Positions 25,943 through 36,892 of a stretch of 64,000 bases of DNA are shown here, in pieces. The notes beneath the pieces were generated by a model. The model worked only from the letters and a program-made list of their open reading frames with translations, made no database searches and had not been told where the DNA came from. The stretch is from Robbsia betulipollinis. GTDB lineage: Bacteria; Pseudomonadota; Gammaproteobacteria; Burkholderiales; Burkholderiaceae. The stretch is from assembly GCF_026624755.1 (NCBI RefSeq), contig NZ_JAPMXC010000001.1:1345219-1409218 (forward strand), read 5' to 3'. Made by a program: the position numbers and the translations under genes. The stretch's first letter is position 1. Each line of letters begins with the position of its first letter.

Positions 25943-27520
25943 TCACAAGGGGGGAAGCGAGGCGCCCAGGCGCGCGCCGATGCGGTCGGCGACACGCAGC
26001 GCGTTGGCGATGATCGTCAGGGTCGGGTTCACCGCGCCGATCGACGGGAAGAAGCTTGCATCGCTGACATAGAGGTTGTCGAGTTCATGGGCCTTGCAAT
26101 CGAGATCGAGCACCGAACTCGCCGGGTCGGTGCCGAAGCGGGCCGTGCCCGCCTGATGGGCGGTGCCGCCAATCGGGATATTCTTGCCCAGATACAGATT
26201 GCGTTCCATGAAGGTGGGATGCGCGCCGGACTGCGTGAGCAGATCCTGCAGCTTTTGCCTGAGCAGGTGATGCGCTTCCATATTGCCTTCCTGGATGTCC
26301 AGCACCACGCGCTCGCCGTCGTAGCGGATGCGATTTTCGCTGCGGGGCAGATCCTCGCTCGACAACCAGAAATCGATCGAATGCCGTGCCATCTGTTCGA
26401 ACGGCATTTCGGGCAGCCATTCCAGCCAACCGGGCAACGCTTCGCCACGAATCTGATCCGCATGCGAAGTCGCGCACATCTGGATCAGCCCCAGCGGAAA
26501 CGCGAAGTCGTCCGCACCGAAGTAAAAATCGCTGAGCGCCAGCGTTTTCTGAAACACCGTGTCGTGGGGCTCGCGCATCAGCGCCATCAACACCGACTGA
26601 TTGTGCCGCATATAGTTGCGACCGACCTGATCCGAGCCATTTGCCAGGCCCTTCGGGTGCCGTTCCGTGCCCGAGCGCAGCAGCAGCAGGGCCGACGACA
26701 GCGCGCCGCAGGCAACCACGACGATATCCGCGCTGAATCGTATCGTCTCGCCGTCGCGCGTCGCCTCCACCGCGGTGACGGTGGTGCCGCTGTCGTTGGT
26801 GAGCAGCTTCGTCACATAGGTATTCGTGAGCAGCGTGAAGTTGTCGTGCCTGGCCAGGGTGGGATCGACGCACATCACCTGGGCGTCGGCCTTGCCGTTC
26901 AACAGACAGGGAAAACCGTCGAAGGCATCGCACCGGATGCAGGTGCTGGTCGGGGTGACGCGGCCATCCTTCTCGTCGAGCAGGATGCCCAGCGGCAGGT
27001 GGAACGGGTGATGTCCGGCCTCGCGCAGCGACGCGTCCAGGCGCTGGATGCGCGGCTCGTGCGAGACGGCCGGGTGGGGATAGGGCGCGCTGGCAGGCGG
27101 TTCTGTCGGATCCTCGCCGCGTTGACCATGGACATGGAACAGCTTCTCCGCCGCGGTGTAATACGGCTCGAAGTCCTGATAATCGAGCGGCCAGGCCGGC
27201 GAGACGCCGTCCTTGTGCGGCAGTTCGCCGAAGTCTCTTTCGCGCAGACGCAGCAGCGCGGCGCCGTACACCTTGGAATTGCCGCCGACGAAATAGTGCA
27301 GGCCCGGGCGGAATTTGCGGCCATCGGCGCCGTACCAGGTTTCCTGGGTCTGATACGCGCCGTCGACGAAGACCGTTTTCGAATCCCAGTTCGCCGGTTC
27401 CCGTTTCAGATAGTCGCCTCTTTCCAGCATCAGGATCGACTTTCCGGTGCCGGCCAGGCGGTGCGCGAGCGAGGCGCCCCCGGGGCCGCTGCCGATGACA
27501 ATCACATCGTAACGAGTCAT
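25943..27520 (-). CDS. GMC-family FAD-dependent oxidoreductase
   Basis: A 525-residue flavoprotein with the FAD dinucleotide-binding motif at the N-terminus (VIGSGPGGASLAHRLAGTG, about residues 7-25). A second GMC segment has a GGNSKVYGAALLR stretch, and the C-terminal active-site region has HQAGTARFGTDP and VSDASFFPSIGAVNPTLT (His and Asn). It resembles bacterial GMC enzymes that oxidise sugars or cyclic alcohols and pass electrons to a membrane acceptor. No signal peptide is seen. It is the first gene of a five-gene minus-strand operon (GMC, DoxX, cupin, lactonase, VOC), which suggests oxidation of an alcohol or sugar to a lactone and then ring opening. Confidence 0.88.
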   Translation of the reverse strand: MTRYDVIVIGSGPGGASLAHRLAGTGKSILMLERGDYLKREPANWDSKTVFVDGAYQTQETWYGADGRKFRPGLHYFVGGNSKVYGAALLRLRERDFGELPHKDGVSPAWPLDYQDFEPYYTAAEKLFHVHGQRGEDPTEPPASAPYPHPAVSHEPRIQRLDASLREAGHHPFHLPLGILLDEKDGRVTPTSTCIRCDAFDGFPCLLNGKADAQVMCVDPTLARHDNFTLLTNTYVTKLLTNDSGTTVTAVEATRDGETIRFSADIVVVACGALSSALLLLRSGTERHPKGLANGSDQVGRNYMRHNQSVLMALMREPHDTVFQKTLALSDFYFGADDFAFPLGLIQMCATSHADQIRGEALPGWLEWLPEMPFEQMARHSIDFWLSSEDLPRSENRIRYDGERVVLDIQEGNMEAHHLLRQKLQDLLTQSGAHPTFMERNLYLGKNIPIGGTAHQAGTARFGTDPASSVLDLDCKAHELDNLYVSDASFFPSIGAVNPTLTIIANALRVADRIGARLGASLPPL

Positions 27521-27809
27521 ATATGAGGAGGTAGGTGCCAGGTAACGAGGGAAGTGGTCGGCGGCGCTGTCGCGCGCTGCGGCCGGTTCGTCCAGCCAAG
27601 CGCGGGAATTGCATCACCATGCGAAGAGCGACCCACGCAAGGCGCATACCTGTATGGCGAACGTAATGCCCGGTCCATGTCCTGCGGGAAGCGTGCCGCC
27701 CGTCATATAATCGATGCACAGGCATCAGGCGGGTAGCAGATGCCCGCGCTCTGGCGCGGACGCATACCGGACCCCTGCTGCGCTGTTCTCTGCCACAACG
27801 GAAATATCT

Positions 27810-28187
27810 ATGACGATCCTGCCATCCACCGCCGCCTTCACACGCGGTGCCGCCGCCTTGCTGTTGCTGGCCGGCGCCCAGCTGGCGCACGCGCAAGCCA
27901 AGCCGATCACGCAGATTCCTTCGCCGGATTCGACGATCGCCGCCGCGCCGAATGAAATCGAGATGGGCTTCAACAAGGAACTCAAGCCGCGCGGCAGCTC
28001 GCTGACCTTGACCGATGCCCAGGGCAAATCGCTGGCCAACGGCAAATCCCATCTGAGTCCTACCGACAGCAAGACCATGACGGTCGGTGCACGGAAATTC
28101 GGTCCCGGCACATATTCGGTCGCATGGGTCGCGGTCGCCGTGGACGGCCAGCGTACCAAGGGCAATTACGTATTTACCGTGAAGTAA
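27810..28187 (+). CDS. CopC-like periplasmic protein
   Basis: A 125-residue secreted protein: a signal peptide (cleavage near LAHA, about residue 28), then a single CopC-type beta-barrel domain ending YSVAWVAVAVDGQRTKGNYVFTV. CopC proteins bind copper in the periplasm and usually begin with His directly after the signal. Here the mature protein starts QAKPIT and the usual N-terminal His is missing, so copper binding is uncertain. No copD follows, in contrast to classical cop operons. The preferred start is ATG 27810, which gives a normal signal peptide. A paralogue lies at 40102-40467. Confidence 0.8.
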   Translation: MTILPSTAAFTRGAAALLLLAGAQLAHAQAKPITQIPSPDSTIAAAPNEIEMGFNKELKPRGSSLTLTDAQGKSLANGKSHLSPTDSKTMTVGARKFGPGTYSVAWVAVAVDGQRTKGNYVFTVK

Positions 28188-28456
28188 ACGCGGACCCGCG
28201 CCATCGTTTCCGTCGAACGGCGGTGCGGGCATTCGCCCACTTGCGTCCTGCGCCCGCCGTTGGCGACCGAAGCGTGAACCGGCGGGCGATGCGCCAGGGC
28301 GCACCTGCCCGGCACCAATCCTGTTCCCCCGCTTTGCAAAGCATGTTTCCTTGTTTGGTGTTTCGGCCGGGAAAAAGCATAGTATGAGCCCGCGATGCGC
28401 ACGCGGCCGGCATGGGGCGGCGGCGTGGCATCCGCCTCATCGATGCCAGGAAAAAC

Positions 28457-29807
28457 GTGCCGGCGCCTGCTCAGCCCTCCCGAAAACACCGCGACAACAG
28501 CCGTCGTATCGGATTCGCCGCGTTCATCGGCACGACGATCGAATGGTACGACTTCTACATCTACAGTACCGCATCGGCACTGATCTTCGGTCATACGTTC
28601 TTTCCGCCGGCGCGGGATCCCGTCTCCGGCCTGCTCGGCGCGTTCGCCGCGTATGGCGTCGGCTTCTTCGCGTCCGCTCGGCGGCATCATCGCCGGGCAT
28701 TTCGGCGACCGTATCGGCAGAAAACGGGTGCTGGTGTATTCGCTGATGGCGATGGGCGTCGCCACCTTGCTGACCGGACTGTTGCCGACGTATGCATCGA
28801 TCGGCCTGTGGGCGACGGCGCTGCTGGTGGGACTGCGGCTGCTGCAGGGCATCGCGACCGGCGCGGAATGGGGCGGGGCGTCCCTTCTTGCCGTCGAGCA
28901 CGCCGGTGCGAGGCATCGGGGCTTGTTGGGATCGTTCACGCAAGTGGGCTCCGCCGCGGGCATGCTGCTCGCCTCCGCGACCTTTCTCACGGTCCGGTCC
29001 GTGCTCGATCCGTCGGTCTTCGACGCCTGGGGCTGGCGCATGCCGTTTCTGCTAAGTATCGTGCTGGTAGGCATCGGCGTCTTCGTGCGGCTGAAACTCG
29101 AGGAGCCGACGGTTTTTCTCGACGTCCAGGCGCAGGAACGAATCGTCGCCCATCCGGTGGCCGAGGTGCTGCGGCACCATGCGCGCGCCGTGTTCGTCAC
29201 GATCGGACTGCGGCTCGTGCAGCCCGCGATGTACGCGATCCTGACGACCTATTCGATCAGCTATCTGCATCTCAGGCGCGGCGACACGCGTTTCGCGCTG
29301 GGCGCCGTGCTGGTGGGCTCGGCCGTTGCAATCGTCGCCACGCCATGCTGGGCCTGGCTGTCCGACCGGATCGGCCGCCGCGGCCCGGCGCTGTTCGCGA
29401 TCATCGGCATGGGCATTCTGGTGTGGCCGTTCTTTGCGTTTCTCGACGGCGGCAATCTCGCCTACCTGCCGCTGGTCGTCGCCGTCGCGTTGGGCGTCTT
29501 CGACGCGGCAATCTACGCGCCCGGCGCGGCGTGGTTCGCGGAGCAGTTTCCGGTCGAGGTGCGGTATAGCGGCGTGTCGCTCGGCTATCAGGTCGGTACG
29601 CTGATATCCGGGGGGCTGACGCCGTTCATCGCGACCTACCTGTATGCGGTGGGCGGCGGCGCGCCCTGGCTGATCTGCGGCTTCATTTCCTTCTACGCCG
29701 TCCTCAGCCTCGCCGCGGCGCTTGCCGCGCAGGACCCGGTACGCACCGACAGGCTCCCGCGCGCGGCATCACCCGCGCGGGAGCGGGAAATCGGGGACCT
29801 CGCGTGA
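28457..29807 (+). pseudogene. MFS metabolite:proton symporter, frameshifted
   Basis: The gene encodes an MHS-type major facilitator (KgtP/shikimate-transporter-like) in two frames. The first part (from GTG 28457 or ATG 28412) reads GFAAFIGTTIEWYDFYIYST and FAAYGVGFFA up to about 28672. The rest, from about 28671, continues in another frame with RPLGGIIAGHFGDRIGRKR and runs to 29807. Where the family has FFARPLGG, the DNA reads GCGTCCGCTC instead of GCGCGTCCGCTC, so two bases (CG) are missing. The remaining ten or so helices are intact. This may be a true mutation or a sequence error. A shorter protein could start downstream of the shift, but it would lack the first two helices. Confidence 0.8.
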
Positions 29808-29832
29808 TCCTATTTTTCCACAGGAGCCCTGC

Positions 29833-30429
29833 ATGACACACGAAGCCGACGCCCGCGTTCTGGCGAATCTGGAAAGACAGTACCCGCCCGCGCAAGCCTT
29901 CCGCCGGTTTTCCCGATCCCATTGGGCCGATGGCGCCCTGAGCAGCCGGGACAAACACCTGATCGCGGTAGCGGTCGCGCAGGTGACGCGGTGCGGGTAT
30001 TGCATCGCGCACCACGCGTTGCTGGCGCGGGACCTGGGTGCCTCGCTGGCGGAACTGCTGGCGGCATCCTATGTCACCGCCGCGCTGGAATCGCTCGGCG
30101 ACAGCGAGATTCGCGTCGGCGCGGATCTCGCGGTGACGGCGTCGGATGCGCGCCTCGCCGACGGCCCGATCGCCCGGTCGCGGCATGACTTCGTGCGCGA
30201 CGTCCTGCAGGACGCGACGTTGCCGCTGTCATTGCGCGGCGTACTGGCCGCCGCCATCGCCTACGCCAAGGGAAACGGGCCATGGCAAGCCGCGTTTCAT
30301 GCCTTCGCGCTCGATAGCGGCGTCGTTCCCGCCGCGCTGGAGGAAGCGTACGCGGTGGCCGCCGTGATCAGGACGGGCGTGGTGTACGCACACACCCTGG
30401 GTCTCGCACGGATCTTCGAACCGCATTGA
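29833..30429 (+). CDS. AhpD/carboxymuconolactone decarboxylase-like protein
   Basis: A 198-residue all-helical protein with the AhpD redox motif Cys-X-X-Cys-X-X-His (RCGYCIAHHALLARDLG, about residues 55-71). AhpD-like proteins act in peroxide or alkylhydroperoxide defence, while others in the family are gamma-carboxymuconolactone decarboxylases. The paired cysteines favour a redox role. The ATG at 29833 has CAGGAG upstream. The second half (NGPWQAAFHAFALDSG) resembles a further CMD-like helical repeat without the cysteines. It follows the broken MFS gene by 25 bp. Confidence 0.8.
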   Translation: MTHEADARVLANLERQYPPAQAFRRFSRSHWADGALSSRDKHLIAVAVAQVTRCGYCIAHHALLARDLGASLAELLAASYVTAALESLGDSEIRVGADLAVTASDARLADGPIARSRHDFVRDVLQDATLPLSLRGVLAAAIAYAKGNGPWQAAFHAFALDSGVVPAALEEAYAVAAVIRTGVVYAHTLGLARIFEPH

Positions 30430-30612
30430 CCGGTTGTGCGGCCGCGCGCCGGCTGCGCGGATTCGCGACACGGGTTGGATCATGGAACCCGGCGCCCGCC
30501 GGGCGGTGTGCCAAAGCGCGCCCGGCAGCGTTGTTTGTCGGAATACTGGCGTGCCGCGCCGGCGCTCGGCTTGCTAGAATCGCGCTTGCCGCAACCATCC
30601 CATGACACCGCC

Positions 30613-32112
30613 ATGAAACTGCTCATCCGCACGCTTCCCCTTGTCGTTGCGCTGCACGCCGTTGCCGCACTGGCCCAGCAGGCCCCCGGCCGCGACGAAT
30701 TCTTCTGGCTCGGGGAGATCAACAAGGCGAGCGCGGTGATCAATACCGACGAAGGTCTGCTGGACAAGTCGCTGGCGCCCCGGCTCGCCGCGGGCGTGGC
30801 GCAGGTGATCGCCGACGGCAACCAGCCCGGCGCCAAGCGCCCGCGCAACGTCATCACCTTCGAACCGTTGCTGATCAAGGCGGCCGGCGAGGACGTCACA
30901 TTGCTGCATGCGGGACGTTCGAGCCAGGACATGCTGGCGACCCTGCGTTCGGCGATCCTGCGCGACGACCTGCTGAACCTGGCCGATCAGTTGAACCGCA
31001 CATCCGGCACGCTGGTCGCGCTGGCGCAGAAATACGCAGCGACGGTCGTGCCGAACTATACCAACGGCGTCGCCGCCCAGCCGAACAGCTATGGTCATTA
31101 CCTGCTCGGCTATGCGGCGGCACTCGACCGCGACGCCCAGCGCATCCGCGAAACGTATGCGCGGGTCGACCGTTCCTCGATGGGCACCACGGTGCTCAAC
31201 GGCACCAGCTGGCCGCTGGACCGGGAGCGGATGGCCCGTTATCTCGGTTTTTCGGCGATCGTCGACAATGCGTACGACGCGTCGCAGCTCTCGTCGGTGG
31301 ACGAACCGGTGGAGGTGGGTGCCATCGTCACCAGCGTGGCGCTGCACACGGGCAGCTTCATCCAGGATGTGATGACGCAGTATGCGGAGTCGCGCCCGTG
31401 GATCCTGCTGCAGGAAGGCGGCGTGAACACCTATGTGTCGAGCGCGATGCCGCAGAAGCGCAATCCGGGTCTGCTGATCCGCACGCGCGTCGAGGCGTCG
31501 ACGGCGATCACCCTGGCGATGGGCGTCGTCATGCAGGCGCACAACCTGCCGCCGGGCATGAGCGACGCGAAGGATGTCGAGACCAATAACGCGATGGTCG
31601 GCAGCGCGATCAGCGTGCTCAAGGGCTGGAATACGGTGTTGAACGCGCTGGTCATCAATCCCGACCGCGCGCTGGAGGAACTGAACAGCGACTGGACCGC
31701 GTCGCAGGAACTCGCCGATGTACTGATGCGCAAGTACAAGCTGCCGTTCCGCGTCGGTCATCACTTCGCGTCGAACGTCGTGGAATACGCGCGGCAGAAC
31801 GACATCAAGCCGCTGGATTTCCCGTATGCCGACGCGCGGCGAATCTACGCGCAGACGGTGGCGAACACCCCGTACGCGGGGAATCTGCCGATGAGCGAGA
31901 CGGAATTCCGCTCGACGCTGGATCCGGTCGCCATCGTCGATCACCGCGAGACCAGCGGCGGCCCGCAGCCTGCCGAAATGGCGCGAATGTTGAAGAACGC
32001 CCGCCAGCGCATCGCGCAACAGAGCGACTGGATCGCGGCACGCCGCGCCGCGATCGACGGCTCGCTGGCGAAGCTCGACGGGGACTTCGACACGCTGCTC
32101 GCCAGGCGTTGA
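30613..32112 (+). CDS. exported argininosuccinate-lyase/fumarase-superfamily lyase
   Basis: A 499-residue enzyme of the fumarase/aspartase superfamily, closest by eye to argininosuccinate lyase. The signature loop is SSAMPQKRNPG (about residues 279-289), and other typical stretches are TFEPLLIKAAGED and NSYGHYLLGYAAAL. These lyases eliminate fumarate from a substrate as homotetramers. The N-terminus (KLLIRTLPLVVALHAVAALA) looks like a signal peptide, which would place this copy in the periplasm, unlike ArgH. It may act on an amino-acid-like compound outside the cytoplasm; the substrate is unknown. The start at ATG 30613 is the natural one; the upstream frame is not protein-like. Confidence 0.75.
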   Translation: MKLLIRTLPLVVALHAVAALAQQAPGRDEFFWLGEINKASAVINTDEGLLDKSLAPRLAAGVAQVIADGNQPGAKRPRNVITFEPLLIKAAGEDVTLLHAGRSSQDMLATLRSAILRDDLLNLADQLNRTSGTLVALAQKYAATVVPNYTNGVAAQPNSYGHYLLGYAAALDRDAQRIRETYARVDRSSMGTTVLNGTSWPLDRERMARYLGFSAIVDNAYDASQLSSVDEPVEVGAIVTSVALHTGSFIQDVMTQYAESRPWILLQEGGVNTYVSSAMPQKRNPGLLIRTRVEASTAITLAMGVVMQAHNLPPGMSDAKDVETNNAMVGSAISVLKGWNTVLNALVINPDRALEELNSDWTASQELADVLMRKYKLPFRVGHHFASNVVEYARQNDIKPLDFPYADARRIYAQTVANTPYAGNLPMSETEFRSTLDPVAIVDHRETSGGPQPAEMARMLKNARQRIAQQSDWIAARRAAIDGSLAKLDGDFDTLLARR

Positions 32113-32172
32113 GCGGGGAGCGGATTGCCCGGCGGACCGCCGTCTCCGGGTGATCCGCCACCGCAGCCGCGC

Positions 32173-33621
32173 TCAAGCGTCGAGGTCTTGAACCGCGATG
32201 TTTTCCAGCGACCGCCCCCTGGTGTTGATGCCCATCACCAGCACCACGAGCGCGCCGGCGACCAGGACGGCAGTGGTGATGCCGAAGACGCCGCCAAAGC
32301 CGAATGCGGGAAAGATATAGCCCACCAGAATGGGCGACACGATCGCACCGATGCGTCCCACCGCCGAGGCCGTGCCGACGCCGGTCGTGCGGATCGCCGT
32401 CGGGAACACCTCCGCCGTGTAGGCATAGACGCCGGCATAGGTGCCATTCATGAAGAACGACAGGCAGATGCCCGCGGCCATGATGGCCTCGTTGGAGCGC
32501 ATCATCGTCATCGCCAGCGCGGCCACGCCGCCGAGCACCATGTACGTGGCGATCGTCGCCTGACGTCCGAGTTTTTCATTCAGCCAGGCCGCGGAGAAAT
32601 ACCCCGGGATCTGCGCGACGTAGATCACCAGCGAATAGCCGAAACTCTTGGTGATGCTCATGCCGTGCTGGATCAGCAGACCGGGAATCCAGGTGAAGAA
32701 CGAGTAATAGCTGAAGGTGATCGCCAGCCACATCGTCCAGGTCATCGCGGTGACCCTGGCCTGTCTGCCGGCCCACAAGGCCTTGAAATTGGCCGCCAGC
32801 GACATCGCTGCCGGGGCATCGGCCGCATGCGTCGCATGCCCGGTTTCCGGAGCGGGTGTTTCCAGTACGGCACCGGCCGCGAGCAGTTGCTGTTCGATAC
32901 GTTGCACCGTGGCCGCCGCCTCGGCGTGCCGGCCCCGGCTTTCCAGCCAGCGTGGCGACTCGGGCAGGGCGCGGCGCCACCACAGCAGCATCAGGACCGG
33001 CAGCGCGGTGAGCACCAGGACGATGCGCCAGCCTTGCGGTGTCGCGGGCACGACCAGGTAGCCCAGCAAGGCGGCCGCCACGAAGCCGAAGGAAAAGAAT
33101 CCGGCGAGCGAGCCGACGAACGTGCCGCGATAACGGCGCGACACGAATTCGGCGAGATAGGGCGCGATGATGGCGCTTTCCGCGCCCGTGCCGAAACCGG
33201 CCACGATGCGCGACACGAGAAACGTCGGCCAGCCGTGCGTCATGGCGCTGGCGAGCGACGCGGCCGAATAGATCGCCAGCGCGACCATCATGACCCGGCG
33301 CCGGCCGATCAGATCGCCGCATGCGCCGGCGAGCAGCGCGCCGAAGAAATAGCCGATGTAGGTGCCGCTGCCCAGCACGCCCGTCTGCACGCTGGTGAGA
33401 TGCCAGACGGCACGCAGCACGGGCAGGATGAAGGCCAGTACCGCGGCATCCATGGCGTCGAATGTATAGCCGAGACCGCCGATCACCAACAGCCGGCGAT
33501 GAAAGGTCGAAAACGGCCAGCTTTCGATCCGGGAGGATAGGTTGGACAAGATTCGCTCGCTGAAAAAGGATGTTTCCGGGAAATCGGGTACGGACGCCGT
33601 GCGCGCCCGCGCGCGCCGCAT
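32173..33621 (-). CDS. MFS transporter (sugar/aromatic-acid type)
   Basis: A 482-residue major facilitator with 12 predicted helices. The conserved loop after helix 2 is GDLIGRRRVMM, the one after helix 6 holds LPESPRWLES, and the C-terminal half has the ENIAVQDLDA tail. The pattern resembles the sugar-porter/NiaP-like branch that imports organic acids or vitamins with protons. The first ~35 residues are Arg-rich and may not be translated; an internal start near 33546 is possible. It lies 60 bp downstream of an amidohydrolase gene on the same strand, so the pair may import and then hydrolyse the same compound. Confidence 0.85.
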   Translation of the reverse strand: MRRARARTASVPDFPETSFFSERILSNLSSRIESWPFSTFHRRLLVIGGLGYTFDAMDAAVLAFILPVLRAVWHLTSVQTGVLGSGTYIGYFFGALLAGACGDLIGRRRVMMVALAIYSAASLASAMTHGWPTFLVSRIVAGFGTGAESAIIAPYLAEFVSRRYRGTFVGSLAGFFSFGFVAAALLGYLVVPATPQGWRIVLVLTALPVLMLLWWRRALPESPRWLESRGRHAEAAATVQRIEQQLLAAGAVLETPAPETGHATHAADAPAAMSLAANFKALWAGRQARVTAMTWTMWLAITFSYYSFFTWIPGLLIQHGMSITKSFGYSLVIYVAQIPGYFSAAWLNEKLGRQATIATYMVLGGVAALAMTMMRSNEAIMAAGICLSFFMNGTYAGVYAYTAEVFPTAIRTTGVGTASAVGRIGAIVSPILVGYIFPAFGFGGVFGITTAVLVAGALVVLVMGINTRGRSLENIAVQDLDA

Positions 33622-33681
33622 CGCTCGCGAACGAGGGGAAAGGGGCGAGGCGTGAACGGCGACGGGCGGCGGGGACGCGGA

Positions 33682-34959
33682 TCAGCGCGCGGCGGCGGGT
33701 GCCGGTGACGGCAGGCGGTTCGAATGAAAACGTCCGCCCTTCATGACGGCGAGCAGCGTGTCGCGTTTCTGGAAGATCGCGAGGTCTTCCAGCGGATTGC
33801 CGTCGACGACGATCAGATCGGCATGGGCGCCGGGGGCGATGACGCCGATCTGGCCGGTCTGGTTCATCAGCTCGGCATTCACCGAGGTCGCACTGCGCAG
33901 GATATCCGCGGGCTTCATGACCGCCTGGCGCAGCGTCAGTTCCTCGTACTGCGCCGCGTGCATGTCGCCGAGCAGATCGGAACCCAGGCCGATCTTGACC
34001 CCCGCGTCCTGGGCGATCCGCAGCGCGACGATGCCCTGGTTCTTCACGCGGTCCGTTTTCTCGAGCATGGCCGGCGACCATCCCAGCTCCTTGCCATGAC
34101 GCTCGATCGCCGCGTAGGTCGCCAGCGTCGGCACCAGGAAGGCGCCATGTTCGGCCATCACGCGGGCGGCGTCGGCGTCGATCAGGTTGCCGTGCTCGAT
34201 CGAGCGCACGCCGCAGCGCACCGCCCGCTTGATGGCCTCCGGCGAGTAGGCATGCGCCATCACGTAGGTCTTCGCGGCGGTGGCTTCCTCGACGATCGCG
34301 GTCAGTTCCTCGATCGAATACTGGGTGCCGTCGATCGGATCGTTGGGCGAGGAAATGCCGCCGCCCGCCATGACCTTGATCTGCGTCGCCCCCTTGCGGA
34401 TCTCGTCGCGCGCCGCGCGCCGGACCTCGGACACGCCATCGGCGATGTGTCCGAGAATGCCGACGGAACCGCAGCAGACGCAGCTCATGCCGCTACCGAA
34501 CGCCGGACGCGTGTCGCCATGGCCGCCCGTCTGGGTCAACGCGCGTCCCGCGATGAACATCCGCGGCCCGGCGAAGTGACCGTCGTTGACCGCCTGCACC
34601 AGTCCCGAGTCCGCGCCGCCGGCATCGCGCACGGTCGTATAGCCGCGGGAGAGAATGCCTTCGAGGATCCCTTTAGACTGCGCGGTCACCAGCGACTGCG
34701 GCATCAGCGACAATTTGAAGAAATCGGGCGTGGTCGCCGTGGTGTGGACGTGCGCGTCGATCAACCCCGGCAACACCACGCGGCCCGCCAGGTCGAAGAT
34801 TTCGGTCTCGCCGCCTGCACCCTCTACCTTGCCCGCGTCGCTCGCGCCGAAGGTGACGGCCGCGATGCGGCCCGCTTCGATCACCAGGCTGGCGTTGGGC
34901 TTGAGCGTGCCGTCGGCGCTGTCGAACAGCGTGGCGTTCTGAAAAATGATGCGTCGCAT
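33682..34959 (-). CDS. metal-dependent amidohydrolase (imidazolonepropionase/prolidase-like)
   Basis: A 425-residue hydrolase of the amidohydrolase superfamily with the full metal centre visible: HxH in DAHVHTT (about residue 70), the lysine in QIKVMAGGG that is carboxylated in relatives, His in MAHAYS, His in SIEHGN and Asp in GLGSDLLGD. It hydrolyses an amide, a cyclic imide or a dipeptide in the cytoplasm. Relatives include Xaa-Pro dipeptidases and mycotoxin hydrolases, so the substrate cannot be fixed. It is probably the first gene of an operon with the MFS transporter downstream. Confidence 0.88.
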   Translation of the reverse strand: MRRIIFQNATLFDSADGTLKPNASLVIEAGRIAAVTFGASDAGKVEGAGGETEIFDLAGRVVLPGLIDAHVHTTATTPDFFKLSLMPQSLVTAQSKGILEGILSRGYTTVRDAGGADSGLVQAVNDGHFAGPRMFIAGRALTQTGGHGDTRPAFGSGMSCVCCGSVGILGHIADGVSEVRRAARDEIRKGATQIKVMAGGGISSPNDPIDGTQYSIEELTAIVEEATAAKTYVMAHAYSPEAIKRAVRCGVRSIEHGNLIDADAARVMAEHGAFLVPTLATYAAIERHGKELGWSPAMLEKTDRVKNQGIVALRIAQDAGVKIGLGSDLLGDMHAAQYEELTLRQAVMKPADILRSATSVNAELMNQTGQIGVIAPGAHADLIVVDGNPLEDLAIFQKRDTLLAVMKGGRFHSNRLPSPAPAAAR

Positions 34960-35105
34960 GGAAAGCTCCGGGAGATGAGGGATACCATTCTGAACAGCGC
35001 GGTTTTTGAGATCAAGGGCAGCCGAACGATTATGCGTTGCCTTGACGCTTATGCGTCGCCTTGACGCGGCGCGGGCATCCGGACGCCGCGCTTGCCTTGC
35101 CGGCC

Positions 35106-36631
<1,526 letters not shown>

Positions 36632-36659
<28 letters not shown>

Positions 36660-36833
36660 CTGCGGTGCGATCCGCTGTCGCGCCTGGCCGCCGCCTTCGT
36701 CGCGGCGCTGCGCGAGACGCTGGACGACGACGGGTTGGGCCTGGCGGCCGCGCCGGCGCCCGTGCTCGCCATTGACATAAAATTATCGCCGCGCCATAAA
36801 AAAGCATACGACCCGGAAAATTGCGACTCATAG
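36632..36833 (+). pseudogene. possible 3' fragment of a regulator gene (LysR-like)
   Basis: On the plus strand a short stretch reads [20 protein letters not shown] and FVAALRETL, resembling the C-terminal end of a LysR-type regulator. It begins where the GsiA-like frame breaks and ends at a stop at 36833. Only 40-50 convincing residues exist and the family call is weak. The DNA from about 36780 becomes AT-rich and probably holds the promoter of the solute-binding protein. Confidence 0.3.
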
Positions 36834-36892
36834 AATCGTTCCCGTTGGCCATGCGTGTACTGCGCATGCGTCGGTTCACCCGAGGGAACGTG

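Noticed and set aside
25454-27526. A 690-codon plus-strand frame opposite the GMC and DoxX genes
   Set aside because: Antisense to clear GMC and DoxX genes; composition is typical of a GC-rich shadow frame.
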